Positions 17,346-26,904 are shown, counted from the stretch's first letter. The stretch: DNA of 64,000 nucleotides from CBDCNP01 sp965222425 (GCA_965222425.1 CBDCTW010000001.1:1-64000); one strand, 5' to 3'. Notes: generated from the sequence alone by a model not told the origin. Program-made: numbers and translations.

Positions 17346-18785
17346 ATGAAAAGAAAGTTTGCTCTAGCCGGCTTAGCGGCGTCTGTTTTTCTTATGGCGG
17401 GAATCCCTTCTGCGGCGAGTCAGGATTCCGCCACCTTGGCGATCGTGGGAGGAAGTCTCATCGATGGTTACGGCGGTGAGCCGCTGCGCAACGCCGTCAT
17501 TCTCGTCCAGGGTGATCGGATCGTTGCGGTGGGACCGATTGGTGTCGTCGACGTTCCGAACGGAGCACAGGTCGTGAACGGCAACGGCATGACCGTCATG
17601 CCTGGTCTTTGGGAGTCGCACGGCCACTTGTTCCACGTGGGGGAAGGCGATCCGTCCATGCTCCCGAGAGATTTCTCGGGACGCGCGGTCGAGATCATGT
17701 CCTCGACCGCGAAGACGAATCTGCTGGCAGGGATCACGAGCTTCCGGGACACCGGTGGACCCTTGAAAGAGCAACAAGCGCTGCGGGCCCAGATCGAAGC
17801 AGGCGAGAAAGTCGGTCCACGAATGTACTTCGCCGGTCCCATCATGAATCAGGCCACCAGAAGTGTCGGGAGAACGCCGGGTGAGTATTCCGTAAGTACG
17901 CCAGAAGAGGCGCGCGCCACCGCGGAACGCATCATTGCGATGGAGGTGGATCAAATCAAGGTCTACGGCTTCTGGGATCGGCCGGTGCTCGAGGCGGTAA
18001 CCGAGGCCGCGCACCGGGCTGGTCTTGGCGTCGATGCGGATGTGCGCCACATCGAAGCCTACCGCACGGCGGTTCATGCCGGTGTCGACCGAATGCATCA
18101 TGTGTTTACCGCCGACGCTCTTTCCGACTATAGCGACGAGGACTACCGTCTATTGGTCCGGGGCGCCAAGCCGGTTGCCTTAGGGCCGTCCGCCAATATC
18201 TTGCGCGGCCCGTACATCGTGCCGACGATCGAGATGCGAAACGCCTACGTGCGCGCCATCAACTTTCCGGAAATCGTCGAGCACCCGCGTTTGAAGAAAC
18301 AATTCGCTCCCGATGTCTACGCGGCGCTGGTCGAGACATGGCGCAACCCGTCTGCCATCCCCTGGGGGATCGGGGCCCCGGAGCGTATCAAGGTCGCGAA
18401 GCGAAAGCTGAAGCGGTACATCGAAGCTGGTGGACGCGAGCAGGTGGTGGCGGGCTGCGATACCGGGGCGCCGCTCAATTTCCACAGCCCTCTTGCGCGC
18501 GAGATCGAGAATCTCGCTGAGGCGGGTTTGACGAACATGGAGGCCATCCAGGCAGCGACCCTTCGTCCCGCCCAGATGCAAGGGGTCGACGACAAGCTGG
18601 GTACGATTTCGGTTGGGAAGTTAGCCGATATCATCGTGGTGGATGGCGATCCGTTGTTCGATATATCCATTCTGCAGCATCGTGTATCACACGTCATCAA
18701 GGGCGGCGTCGTTTTCGTGATCGACGGCGAGCTCGTGGATCGCGGTTCGCCGGGACAGACGACCAGCGCCCGAGCGACGAACTAG
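17346..18785 (+). CDS. Exported amidohydrolase, divergent
   Basis: 479 residues with signal peptide MKRKFALAGLAASVFLMAG and cleavage near AASQ (residue 26). ESHGHL gives His92 and His94, and IKVYGFW contains the probable bridging Lys. VDADVRHIEAYR replaces the usual VxxH motif, VDRMHHVF supplies the next His, and GCDTGAPL the catalytic Asp. It belongs to a different subgroup from the 12702/15954 pair. It starts 9 nt after the previous stop behind a GGAG element, so it is part of the same transcript. Periplasmic hydrolase; substrate unknown. Confidence 0.87.
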   Translation: MKRKFALAGLAASVFLMAGIPSAASQDSATLAIVGGSLIDGYGGEPLRNAVILVQGDRIVAVGPIGVVDVPNGAQVVNGNGMTVMPGLWESHGHLFHVGEGDPSMLPRDFSGRAVEIMSSTAKTNLLAGITSFRDTGGPLKEQQALRAQIEAGEKVGPRMYFAGPIMNQATRSVGRTPGEYSVSTPEEARATAERIIAMEVDQIKVYGFWDRPVLEAVTEAAHRAGLGVDADVRHIEAYRTAVHAGVDRMHHVFTADALSDYSDEDYRLLVRGAKPVALGPSANILRGPYIVPTIEMRNAYVRAINFPEIVEHPRLKKQFAPDVYAALVETWRNPSAIPWGIGAPERIKVAKRKLKRYIEAGGREQVVAGCDTGAPLNFHSPLAREIENLAEAGLTNMEAIQAATLRPAQMQGVDDKLGTISVGKLADIIVVDGDPLFDISILQHRVSHVIKGGVVFVIDGELVDRGSPGQTTSARATN

Positions 18786-18790
18786 TCATT

Positions 18791-19042
18791 ATGAACGAAG
18801 GGGCAACGTATCTCCTGGACATCATCAAGAAGAGGCGAACGAGCAGGGCCTACCGTATCAAGCCGTGTCCAAGAAGCAGGCCGATCTCATCACCGCTCCG
18901 CATCGTCTCGTTTGTTGCGCTGGGCATCGCCGCCAACGAAGTTCGATTCACGGAAAGCCTTCGCATCCTGATTCGCGAAAAGACGTTCCACAACCATTAT
19001 GGCACTATGGCACTCGATAGACAGCGAAAGGAAGACTCATGA
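18791..19042 (+). pseudogene. Possible nitroreductase N-terminal remnant
   Basis: An 83-codon frame that I do not recognise as a complete protein. Its first residues, YLLDIIKKRRTSRAY, resemble the start of nitroreductase-family flavoproteins. A one-base shift near 18864 would continue as KPVSKKQADLI, which also fits that family's early helix. Nothing recognisable follows. It overlaps the DinB-like gene by four bases and no good function can be assigned. It may be a decayed remnant, or just an uncharacterised short frame. Confidence 0.3.
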
Positions 19043-19539
19043 AGATAACCGACCTCTACCCGTACTGGGAGCGCGAGCAAAAACAACTGCTCGATGGTCT
19101 AGAACAAATCGTAGAGAAATTGAGAGCAGAAAGGACTCCCGAGGAAGTCGAGGCGGTATTCAACTGGATCCCGGAGAACGGGCGGCGAAGCATCAACGAT
19201 ACGCTTCGACACGTCGCTTACGTCGAGGATTACATCATCGACAAGCTCATCTTAGATAACGAGCCCAAGGACATACTGACCGGGAGTGTCTTTCCGCCCG
19301 AAGAGGCTCCCACTGTCGATGACTGCATCAAGCTTGTACACAAGGTTCACGAGACGACCATCAAAGCCTATGCCGACCTGATGCCGGCTGATATGGAAAG
19401 AGAAATACTCGCGTTCCGGGTCGAGCTTTCGATCGAGCGCTTGCTCTGGAGCATCGTGCAGGAGGAAGCGCATCACCGCGGCCAGGTTTATCTTCTTCTG
19501 CGAATACAAGGGATCGATCCTCCCGAACGCAAGGATTGA
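19039..19539 (+). CDS. DinB-family four-helix protein
   Basis: 166 residues, no signal peptide. Histidines at the expected metal positions of DinB/YfiT-like bundles are seen in TLRHVAYVEDYI near 56 and QEEAHHRGQVYLLLRIQG near 144. The latter is the family's hallmark H..HRGQ helix with three-His metal binding. Such proteins include thiol-dependent transferases (mycothiol or bacillithiol) and many of unknown role. It is followed by an amidase gene with a TGATG overlap, so it probably participates in, or protects, the catabolic pathway. Function not determinable. Confidence 0.75.
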   Translation: MKITDLYPYWEREQKQLLDGLEQIVEKLRAERTPEEVEAVFNWIPENGRRSINDTLRHVAYVEDYIIDKLILDNEPKDILTGSVFPPEEAPTVDDCIKLVHKVHETTIKAYADLMPADMEREILAFRVELSIERLLWSIVQEEAHHRGQVYLLLRIQGIDPPERKD

Positions 19540-20186
19540 TGACAAAAGACGACGTGCTGGCGGGGATTCGGACTCACTACCCGTATACCTGCGCGCCTCG
19601 AATGGGCGCCGGTTTGGCCCCTGCCGTGCTCGTCGTTGATTTCATCGAAGGTTTCACCAGCAGCGACTCCCCGCTCGGAGGCGACTGGGATGGGGAAATC
19701 GAAGCCACGGCCCAGATCCTGAAAGCGGCAGACCGATGTGGAGTCTCCACAGTTTTCACGACTGTCGAATACGTTGGCGATGAAGGCAAACAATTGTTGC
19801 TGGGAGTGAAGTCGCCGCGGGTTGCCGCCCTCGAGAAGGGCTCACGCTGGACTCGCATTGACCCTCGATTACCGCGTGGAGATACCGATCTCGTGGTTTC
19901 GAAGAAGCAGGGGTCGGCCTTTTTCGGCACCGACCTCGCCGCGCGCCTTTCGGAGCGTGGAATCGACACGCTGCTGATTTGCGGATGCGTGACGAGCGGT
20001 TGCGTGAGGGCCTCGGCGGTCGATGCGGCGCAACACGGCTTTCGTCCGCTCGTGATTCGGGAGGCGGTAGGCGATCGGTCGCCGTTGGCGAACGAGGCCA
20101 ATCTCATCGACATCGATCAACGGTACGGGGACGTCGTCACCCTCAAGGAGGCCTTGGACTATTTGGCCCGAGTGGGCAAGGGATAG
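19539..20186 (+). CDS. Isochorismatase-family cysteine hydrolase (N-carbamoylsarcosine amidase-like)
   Basis: 215 residues from the ATG that overlaps the previous stop; a TTG three bases upstream is also possible. The catalytic triad is visible: Asp in VVDFIEGF near 30, Lys in LVVSKKQGSAFFGTDL near 127 and the nucleophile Cys in CGCVTSGCVRASAVDA near 155. The cis-peptide VTSGC is typical. N-carbamoylsarcosine amidase and maleamate amidohydrolase are the best-known relatives with this long N-terminus. In a hydantoinase context an N-carbamoyl amino acid amidohydrolase role is attractive: opening of the ring, then hydrolysis of the carbamoyl group. That is inference. Confidence 0.82.
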   Translation: MTKDDVLAGIRTHYPYTCAPRMGAGLAPAVLVVDFIEGFTSSDSPLGGDWDGEIEATAQILKAADRCGVSTVFTTVEYVGDEGKQLLLGVKSPRVAALEKGSRWTRIDPRLPRGDTDLVVSKKQGSAFFGTDLAARLSERGIDTLLICGCVTSGCVRASAVDAAQHGFRPLVIREAVGDRSPLANEANLIDIDQRYGDVVTLKEALDYLARVGKG

Positions 20187-20199
20187 AAGCGGAGCGAAC

Positions 20200-21117
20200 A
20201 TGGGAAAAGGCATGAAGGTTGCGATTCTCGGCTCGGGCTCGGCCGTTCCCGATCCGGACCGAGGAAATCCGAGTCAGGCGGTGATGGTGGATGACACCAT
20301 CCTCTTGTTTGATTGCGGAGAGCGGACGACCGTCAACCTGGTGAAAGCCGGGATCAACCCGATGGACGTCGATTACTTGTTTTTCACGCACCTGCACTGG
20401 GATCACATGTGCGACTACGGTTACTTGATCATGACGACCTGGAACTGTGGTCGCAGGAAAGTACTCAAAGTCTACGGTCCGAGCGGGACGCGCCACATGT
20501 CGGACTCCACGATCTTCGAGGCCCATAAAGCGGATGTTGGTTTCGTGAGGGGATACATCAAGGCGTTGCCTTCGCATATCAAGCACAAGCCAATTGAAAC
20601 TCCGGCGGTCGAGGTGCAGGACATCGATACGGGGTTCGTTTACGAAGCGAACAATTTCAAAGTAATCGCCGGAGATGTAGAACACCATCAGAGGGTCGGC
20701 TTGCCTTCCGTTGGTTACCGGGTCGAGACTCCTTACGGAGTCGTCGCGATCAGCGGCGACACGAGCCCCTGTCAAGGGATGATCGACCTCGCGCGAGGGG
20801 CGGACATTCTCATTCACGATACCGCGTTCCTCGAGGAGATCATCGAGGAACGCAAGATGTGGAGCCACTCGGGTCCCATGGGCGCCGGTCGAGTTGCCCA
20901 GGAGGCGGGGGTCAAGACGCTGATTTTGACTCATCTTGGACCCTACACTTCGGCCGATCCCGCGATCGAAATGGCGTCCATGTACTACGGCGAGCGTCGC
21001 TCGCCCGAAATCTGGGACAAGATCGTTCAAGACGCGAAGAAAACTTTCTCCGGAGAAGTCATCCTGGCGGAGGACGCGATGGTGATCGACGTTCCGCCGA
21101 AGTCCTCCAATAAATGA
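20200..21117 (+). CDS. Metallo-beta-lactamase-fold hydrolase (arylsulfatase/tRNase Z-like)
   Basis: 305 residues, no signal peptide. The metal-binding motif THLHWDH is intact (His64, His66, Asp68, His69). The core also shows LFDCGERTTVNLVKAGI, VAISGDTSPCQGMIDLARGADILIHD and the terminal HSGPMGAGRVAQEAGVKTLILTHLGP. This layout belongs to the RNase Z/arylsulfatase AtsA-like branch. It starts 13 nt after the amidase stop. The N-terminal and SGDT blocks are those retained by the truncated homologue at 10151, but the complete zinc site is only here. Substrate unknown. Confidence 0.87.
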   Translation: MGKGMKVAILGSGSAVPDPDRGNPSQAVMVDDTILLFDCGERTTVNLVKAGINPMDVDYLFFTHLHWDHMCDYGYLIMTTWNCGRRKVLKVYGPSGTRHMSDSTIFEAHKADVGFVRGYIKALPSHIKHKPIETPAVEVQDIDTGFVYEANNFKVIAGDVEHHQRVGLPSVGYRVETPYGVVAISGDTSPCQGMIDLARGADILIHDTAFLEEIIEERKMWSHSGPMGAGRVAQEAGVKTLILTHLGPYTSADPAIEMASMYYGERRSPEIWDKIVQDAKKTFSGEVILAEDAMVIDVPPKSSNK

Positions 21118-21152
21118 TGAGAGCGCACGGCACTGTGCAAAGGAGTCTGTTC

Positions 21153-22052
21153 ATGAGCAAGAAGGCAATCTTGGTGGTCGTGGGTTACCTACTGGCGGCC
21201 GGTTCGACCTGGGCGCAGGATAGATCGAAGTACTACACCCAAATCGATGCTGACGATTTCAGCATCGATTGGGTCGGGTTCTACGACGCGAACGATGCGG
21301 GCACCGCGAAGGCGCGCAAGGAACTGCCTCACCACTTGGATCTGGCTTTTGGAAAAGACCCCAAACAGAGGCTCGATCTCTATTTGCCCGAAGAGCCACC
21401 GGACGGGGCGCCGACGTTCTTGTTCTTGCACGGCGGAGGGTTTCGCGAGGGAGACCGCGCGCACTACGGCTATGTCGCTGTCCCTTTTGCAGAGCACGGA
21501 ATCATTACCGCGGTGGCGAGCTATCGGCTGACGGTGGACGGGTTCGGCTTTCCCTCCCCAGCCGAGGACGTGGCGGCGGCGGTGGGTTGGATTCACGAGA
21601 ACATCGCGTCGTTCGGCGGCGATCCGGAGCTCATCTATATCGGCGGGCACTCCGCAGGAGCGATCCTTTCGGGCTTCGTCGGTGCGAATGGGGACTGGGG
21701 GAAGAAGCAAGGCGTTCCTATGGGGCTCATCAAGGGGTCGGCGCCGATTAGTGGTCCCTATCATCTCCAAGACGTGAGTGGGATTCCCGGATTCATCGAC
21801 GAGTCAGATCGCGAGAAGGCGGCTCCGTTCTTCAATATCAACCACCCTTCGCCCCGGTTCGTCGTCGCCGTCGGCACAGAAGAGCCGTACGGAGAGTCAT
21901 CTCGGGAGTTCGCGGAAAAACTGAAGGGCAGCGGAGTAGACGCGAAGCTCATCGTGCTCGAAGGCATGGACCATGCCGAGACCGCCCGGTCCATGGGCGA
22001 TGCGGATAGCGAGCTATTTCTCGCGATTCTAGAAATGATACGGGCCCGATAA
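21153..22052 (+). CDS. Exported alpha/beta hydrolase (carboxylesterase, HSL-like)
   Basis: 299 residues from the ATG at 21153, chosen because AAGGAG precedes it and a signal peptide follows (cleavage near TWAQD); the frame opens 39 nt earlier. The oxyanion motif is FLFLHGGGFREGDRAHY near 89 and the nucleophile elbow is IGGHSAGAILSGFVGA near 165. The C-terminal GMDHAET carries the probable catalytic His. Resembles acetyl esterase/hormone-sensitive-lipase-type enzymes. It likely hydrolyses an ester in the periplasm. Overlaps the MBL gene in the untranslated leader only. Confidence 0.85.
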   Translation: MSKKAILVVVGYLLAAGSTWAQDRSKYYTQIDADDFSIDWVGFYDANDAGTAKARKELPHHLDLAFGKDPKQRLDLYLPEEPPDGAPTFLFLHGGGFREGDRAHYGYVAVPFAEHGIITAVASYRLTVDGFGFPSPAEDVAAAVGWIHENIASFGGDPELIYIGGHSAGAILSGFVGANGDWGKKQGVPMGLIKGSAPISGPYHLQDVSGIPGFIDESDREKAAPFFNINHPSPRFVVAVGTEEPYGESSREFAEKLKGSGVDAKLIVLEGMDHAETARSMGDADSELFLAILEMIRAR

Positions 22053-22092
22053 GCACCGCAGTTCAGGCACAGACTCGGTCGCAAGGAGGCCG

Positions 22093-23337
22093 GTGCGGAA
22101 AATACCCCATCTTCGCTGGTGGATCGTTGCTCTTCTGTTTCTGGCTACCGCCATCAGTTATGTCGATCGGCAAACGCTCGCCGTGGTTGCCCCAACGCTG
22201 CGCGACGATCTAGGCATCTCCAACTTCGGTTACGCTCGCATCCTTTCCAGTTTCCTCATCGCTTACACCATCATGCAGCCGGTGACCGGCTGGATGATCG
22301 ACCGCATCGGAACCCGCAGAGGGTTTGCGGTCATCATGCTCTGGTGGTCAGCAGCGGCTATGCTCCACGGCTTCGGAAGAGGTGTGATGTCCTTTTCGAT
22401 CTTCCGTTTTCTCTTGGGAGCCGGAGAGGCCGGGAGCTGGGCGGCATGTGTGCGCGCGGTCTCGGAGTGGTTGCCCAAGCACGAGCGCGGCTTGGCAAAC
22501 GGGATCTGGGGCGCCGGAACCAGTGTGGGGCTGGTCGTCTCGGTGCCGTTCGTGGCCTGGATCACGCTCTGGCTCGGTTGGCGCACCGCTTTTGTCTTGA
22601 CGGGATTGTTGGGCCTCGTCTGGGTGTTCGTTTGGTGGGTGGTTTTCCGACTGCCGGAGCAGCATCCTCTCATCACACCGCCTGAGCTCGAACTGATTCG
22701 AGAGAGCGAGCCCGTTGCCCCCTCGGGCTCTCACATACCCTATCTCTCGTTGTTGCGCTCCCGTAGTGTATGGGCGGTTGTTCTTGCTCGCTTCTTTGCC
22801 GACCCCAATTCCTGGTTCTACCACTACTGGTTGCCGGAGTACTTCAAACGCGAGGTCGGCTTCAGTCTCGCCGAGATAGGCCGCTACGCGTGGATTCCCT
22901 TTGCCACTCAGGGGGTAGGTATCTTGCTCGGCGGATGGTTTTCCGATCTTTTCATCCGAAGGGGCGTTCCAGTCATCAAGGCACGCCTGGTGGTCATGGC
23001 GGCGGGGATGATCATGATGACCGCGGGGTTGCTCGCCGCCTTCCCGTTTCCGATTCTGGTGACCTTCACTGGAATCAGTGTGGCGACATTCGGTTTCGGG
23101 CTATGGGCCCCCAACATGATGTCGCTTTGTGGCGAGGCGTTCCCTCGAGAGGCGGTGGGCTCGGTGACTGGTCTCAGCGGAATGGGGGCCGGGCTCGGCG
23201 GCTTGGCCCTGACACTCGGTACCGGTCGGCTCGTGGACCACTTTGGATACTCACCCGTCTTCGCCTTGGTGGCTACGATGCCGCTCGTCGCTATCGTTGT
23301 GCTATACACGCTCTTGGAAAAGAAGGTTAGAATTTAA
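22093..23337 (+). CDS. MFS transporter, anion:cation symporter (ACS) type
   Basis: 414 residues with about 12 predicted membrane segments and a GTG start. A strong AAGGAGG lies six bases upstream. The first helix ALLFLATAISYVDRQTLAVVAP and the loop MIDRIGTRRGFAV match the hexuronate/phthalate-type ACS family, which imports organic anions with protons. The LGAGEAGSWAACVRAVSEWLPKHERG helix is also characteristic. A close paralogue lies at 35094. It presumably imports the compound handled by the enzymes of the directon; which anion is not known. Confidence 0.9.
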   Translation: MRKIPHLRWWIVALLFLATAISYVDRQTLAVVAPTLRDDLGISNFGYARILSSFLIAYTIMQPVTGWMIDRIGTRRGFAVIMLWWSAAAMLHGFGRGVMSFSIFRFLLGAGEAGSWAACVRAVSEWLPKHERGLANGIWGAGTSVGLVVSVPFVAWITLWLGWRTAFVLTGLLGLVWVFVWWVVFRLPEQHPLITPPELELIRESEPVAPSGSHIPYLSLLRSRSVWAVVLARFFADPNSWFYHYWLPEYFKREVGFSLAEIGRYAWIPFATQGVGILLGGWFSDLFIRRGVPVIKARLVVMAAGMIMMTAGLLAAFPFPILVTFTGISVATFGFGLWAPNMMSLCGEAFPREAVGSVTGLSGMGAGLGGLALTLGTGRLVDHFGYSPVFALVATMPLVAIVVLYTLLEKKVRI

Positions 23338-23391
23338 CGCCGTTGTTCCACTGCGTAAGGACGCGGCTCGGAGACTAGGAGGAAGTCGGTG

Positions 23392-24786
23392 ATGAAGGGG
23401 ATAAGTAGCACTTCTTTAAGTGGTTTACTCGTCCTGGTAGGAGCTCTCTTGGCCTGCAGCAGTGAGCCGGAGCCGATCCAGGAAGGCGTGTTCATACAGA
23501 ATGCAACTCTTATCGACGGGACCGGTAGAGAACCACAGACCGGTGCCAATATCTGGATCCGCGGCAACCGAATCGAGGCAATAGGGACCGATCTCGAGCC
23601 GCCCCGCGGTGCTACTGTTGTCGACGCCACGGGTAAGTATGTCGTCCCCGGACTCATCGACACTCACATCCATTTGGATGCACCCATCGCTTATCAGATT
23701 TCGCCTGAAGAAAGAGAACAGATTGTCGAGCACAACGGAACCTCGCTGCTCTACAACGGCGTGACGACCGTTCTCAATCTGTCGTCCACCGAGGAGTGGA
23801 TTTGGGCACGCCGCGCTGCGCAGAGAGAAGGTAGCATCGTCTCGCCGAGGATCTACGCGATGGGACGCTCTTTCGCACCAGAAGGCGGGTGGGGATCCCA
23901 GCACGGTGGCGGGCTCAAGGATGCAGAAGCCGCCCGGCAGCGGGCCGCCGATTACATCGCTCGGGGTACTGACGGCTTCAAGGTCGTCATCGAAGATGGG
24001 CTCGCCGATCGGGCTGGCCTCGTCCCACTGATACCCGATGACATGCTCGAGGCCATCGCCGAAGCAGCCCAGGCGGCGAACGTTCCAGTATACGTCCATG
24101 CCATCAATCTCGACGAGTATCGAAAGGCCGTTTCCATTCGACCCCGCGCCATCGTCCACGGTTTGGAGGAGCGCGTGCCGGAAGGTGACCCGCTTTATCA
24201 AGACCTGGCGGACAACGATGTCGTGGTCATCCCAACTGTTAGTCTCTTCGAAGCGTTTCTCCACTATGACGAGCGGCCGGGGGGATTCGACGATCCGGTT
24301 TTGATGGGAACGGTGCCGACTTTTCTGCTGGAGCGAATGCGGCGCCCCGATTTCATGAAAGAAGAACATGCCCGCTTCCAACAGATCGCCGGCGAAGCCA
24401 TTTATGACTGGGTGGCAGAGAAGATTCCCATCTTCAGGGAAAACATTACTAGGATGCACGAGGCAGGCATCAAGCAAGGGATAGGAACTGATGCTGGGGG
24501 ACGGGTTGGTTGGAATTTTCAAGGTTACAACACGCCCTGGGAGATGAAGCTCTTCGTCGAGTGTGGGTTCAGCCCGATGGAGACCCTGGTGGCTGCCACC
24601 CGAGTCGGAGCGGAGATCATCGGTGTCCAGGACAAGCTGGGTACGGTGGAGGCGGGAAAGTTAGCAGATCTTCTCATTCTCGACGCCAATCCTCTCGAAG
24701 ACATCGAGAACATACGGAAGATCGACTTGATTGTTCGCGACGGCCAGTTGCATCCTCGGGCCGCTTTCGCGTACAAGACGAGCTGA
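23392..24786 (+). CDS. Amidohydrolase lipoprotein
   Basis: 464 residues starting at the ATG behind AGGAGG (23377-23382); a GTG directly before it is an alternative. Lipobox LLAC with Cys22. Metal-site residues: DTHIHL (His92, His94), Lys in GFKVVIEDG near 195, His in VYVHAIN near 236, AIVHGLEE near 257 and GIGTDAGG near 365. Anchored to the outer leaflet side of a membrane. Its closest relative is the next gene; the two share LYNGVTTV/TLVNLSS, the HAINLDEYRKAV/HAMDIKEYRDAV block and the GWGSQHGG/GWGSRHGG loop. Substrate unknown. Confidence 0.88.
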   Translation: MKGISSTSLSGLLVLVGALLACSSEPEPIQEGVFIQNATLIDGTGREPQTGANIWIRGNRIEAIGTDLEPPRGATVVDATGKYVVPGLIDTHIHLDAPIAYQISPEEREQIVEHNGTSLLYNGVTTVLNLSSTEEWIWARRAAQREGSIVSPRIYAMGRSFAPEGGWGSQHGGGLKDAEAARQRAADYIARGTDGFKVVIEDGLADRAGLVPLIPDDMLEAIAEAAQAANVPVYVHAINLDEYRKAVSIRPRAIVHGLEERVPEGDPLYQDLADNDVVVIPTVSLFEAFLHYDERPGGFDDPVLMGTVPTFLLERMRRPDFMKEEHARFQQIAGEAIYDWVAEKIPIFRENITRMHEAGIKQGIGTDAGGRVGWNFQGYNTPWEMKLFVECGFSPMETLVAATRVGAEIIGVQDKLGTVEAGKLADLLILDANPLEDIENIRKIDLIVRDGQLHPRAAFAYKTS

Positions 24787-24796
24787 GGAGGCAGAC

Positions 24797-26218
24797 ATGC
24801 TTAACCGAATTCAATTGGTTTCGATCGCAGGCGCCGCGGCGCTTATTTCCGCATGTGCCGCCCCCCCGGTCGAGCAGGAAGGCGGAGAACCGGTCCTCGT
24901 TATCAAAGGGGCGACGCTCGTCGACGGCACAGGAGCCGATCCGCAGGCGGACTCCGTTGTTGTCATTAGGGGAAACCGTATCGAGGCCGTGGGCACTGCC
25001 GCCGAAACGTCCATCCCATCGAACGCCGAGATCGTGGACGCTGCCGGGAAATATCTGATTCCTGGTCTCATCGAGGCGCACGGCCATCTCATGTCGACCA
25101 ACGGATTCGGGCTCTCCGACGAGCAGAAGAAGGTCGCGTTGGCCAATAATCCGAGGGCCTTCCTCTACAACGGCGTCACCACTCTTGTTAACTTGTCGTC
25201 GCCAGATTTCGATTGGATCGTGAATCATCGGACCCAAGAGCGTGCCGGGAAGATCGTTTCCCCCAGGATCTTCGCCGGTGGAGAACACTTCACCGCGCCG
25301 GACGGATGGGGCAGCCGTCACGGCGGCGCGGTGACCACGCGCGAGGAAGTCGAAGAGCGTCTGAACCGCTACTTCGAGGCGGATATCGATCTGGTCAAAG
25401 TCATCTATGAGAATGGTCTGGGTTCGTCGAACGCTTTCTCTCGCATGGATCCCGAGCTCATGGGCCTCGTCGCCGAGCGTTGCCGCGAGAGGGGCGTGCC
25501 CCTCTTCATCCATGCCATGGACATCAAGGAATATCGAGACGCGGTCGCGGTCTCGCCCCGGGCGATCGTTCACATGCTGGAAGACGCGATGGAGGCCGAT
25601 GACCCGCTCCCTCGAGACGTCGCCTCACGGGACATATTCGTGACCCCCACCCTTGTGCTATTCGAGTCCTTCTATCGCTACATGGACCAGCCCGAGCTAT
25701 GGAGGGAACCGGTTCTCACCGCCTCGGTACCCGACTTCGTTATCGAAAGTCTGCTGGATGAAGGCAACCTCGAGAAGGCGGTTGGTGGAATGGACGGCTT
25801 CCTTAAGACGGACTCGATCCAATGGGCGAGAGACACCGTGGCAACCATGAAGGCGAACACCAAGCGGTTTTTCGATGCGGGTGTCAAAATCACCGTCGGC
25901 ACCGATGCGGGAGGCGCGGTGATTCATTCCTTACAGGGGTACAACATGCCTCGCGAGTTCGAGCTCCTGGTTGAGTCCGGACTTAGCCCAATGGACGCCA
26001 TCGTTGCCGGCACACGAAACGGCGCGATGATGGTAGGAGCTGACGATCGCTTGGGGACCATCGAGGCCGGCAAGCTTGCCGACATAATAATCCTGGGTCG
26101 AAACCCTTTGGACGACATCAGGAATCTTCGAGATATCGAAGCCGTCATACTTAACGGCCGGATGTTCGAGCGGGGTGAATTGGCTTTTCAAGGAGCTCCT
26201 GCTCCAACATCCGAATGA
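24797..26218 (+). CDS. Amidohydrolase lipoprotein, tandem paralogue
   Basis: 473 residues from ATG 24797 behind GAGGAGG; the start 22 codons upstream has no ribosome site and would disrupt the lipobox. Lipoprotein signal ISAC with Cys20. Zinc-site motifs: EAHGHL (His95, His97), LVKVIYENG, PLFIHAMDIKEYR, AIVHMLED and VGTDAGGAV. It is a tandem duplicate of the preceding gene and starts 10 nt after it. Both lack the NIEHARP block of the 12702/15954 pair, so the directon has at least three amidohydrolase subgroups. Confidence 0.88.
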   Translation: MLNRIQLVSIAGAAALISACAAPPVEQEGGEPVLVIKGATLVDGTGADPQADSVVVIRGNRIEAVGTAAETSIPSNAEIVDAAGKYLIPGLIEAHGHLMSTNGFGLSDEQKKVALANNPRAFLYNGVTTLVNLSSPDFDWIVNHRTQERAGKIVSPRIFAGGEHFTAPDGWGSRHGGAVTTREEVEERLNRYFEADIDLVKVIYENGLGSSNAFSRMDPELMGLVAERCRERGVPLFIHAMDIKEYRDAVAVSPRAIVHMLEDAMEADDPLPRDVASRDIFVTPTLVLFESFYRYMDQPELWREPVLTASVPDFVIESLLDEGNLEKAVGGMDGFLKTDSIQWARDTVATMKANTKRFFDAGVKITVGTDAGGAVIHSLQGYNMPREFELLVESGLSPMDAIVAGTRNGAMMVGADDRLGTIEAGKLADIIILGRNPLDDIRNLRDIEAVILNGRMFERGELAFQGAPAPTSE

Positions 26219-26249
26219 AGGTTGCAACTAAACTTCGAGGAGGATGGAA

Positions 26250-26699
26250 GTGAAGAAAATCTTAGCCCTCTGTGCGATGGTCGTCTTCGTATCGCTCGGG
26301 AGCGGAGTTGGATCCGGGCAAAGCGGGAACCTGGACTTGGAAGGCACGTGGTCGATGGAATCCTACGTCAAGGCCGACAGCCAAGTCCGTTATAAGACCG
26401 ACGGATACATGATGTTTGGAAAGAAGCATTGGCTTCACGTTGCTTTCTTCAATCGCGATGCCCGACAGGAGGATTTCTCGGAAGCGCACCACGGTACTTA
26501 CGAGATCACGGGTCCCGACACCATCAGCATGGTGGTGGATATGGAGCTCCACATGGATCCGAAGAAGGAGTTTCAGGAGACCGAGGTCTGGTATGGTCCG
26601 GAGGCGAGCCTCGACGGGGCTAAGTATCGGGTCGAAGGCGACAAGGTCATCATCGATCTGCCTTCAACCGCGCAGCTCGTCTTGAATCGAGTCGAGTAG
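26250..26699 (+). CDS. Small exported lipocalin-like protein
   Basis: 149 residues. I prefer the GTG at 26250: the GAGGAGG at 26236-26242 abuts the ATG at 26244, whereas the GTG has a spacing of about seven. MKKILALCAMVVFVSLG is then the signal peptide. The mature part is beta-rich (LEGTWSMESYV, HHGTYEITGPDTISMVVD, YRVEGDKVIIDLPSTAQLVLNRVE). The same pattern occurs in the proteins at 37097 and 37625, so it forms a small family in this genome. Last gene of the directon. Possibly binds a hydrophobic ligand like other lipocalin-like single-domain proteins; function unknown. Confidence 0.7.
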   Translation: MKKILALCAMVVFVSLGSGVGSGQSGNLDLEGTWSMESYVKADSQVRYKTDGYMMFGKKHWLHVAFFNRDARQEDFSEAHHGTYEITGPDTISMVVDMELHMDPKKEFQETEVWYGPEASLDGAKYRVEGDKVIIDLPSTAQLVLNRVE

Positions 26700-26904
26700 G
26701 GAAGTGGGCTATAGCGGGGAGGACTTCTTTGTAAAGGCGCAAGAAGTTAAGCCCTAATACTTTCTGGATATCACTGAGCGAGTGTCCGCTGGAGCAATGA
26801 TCGCTAGCCCTCTTCTCTAGAACTTGTAACAGTTTGTTCGCACAGCGAGCGGTTTTGTAGCATGCGCTGCGGCTGTGGCGTTCTGAGCTGCGACTCTTGT
26901 GTGT

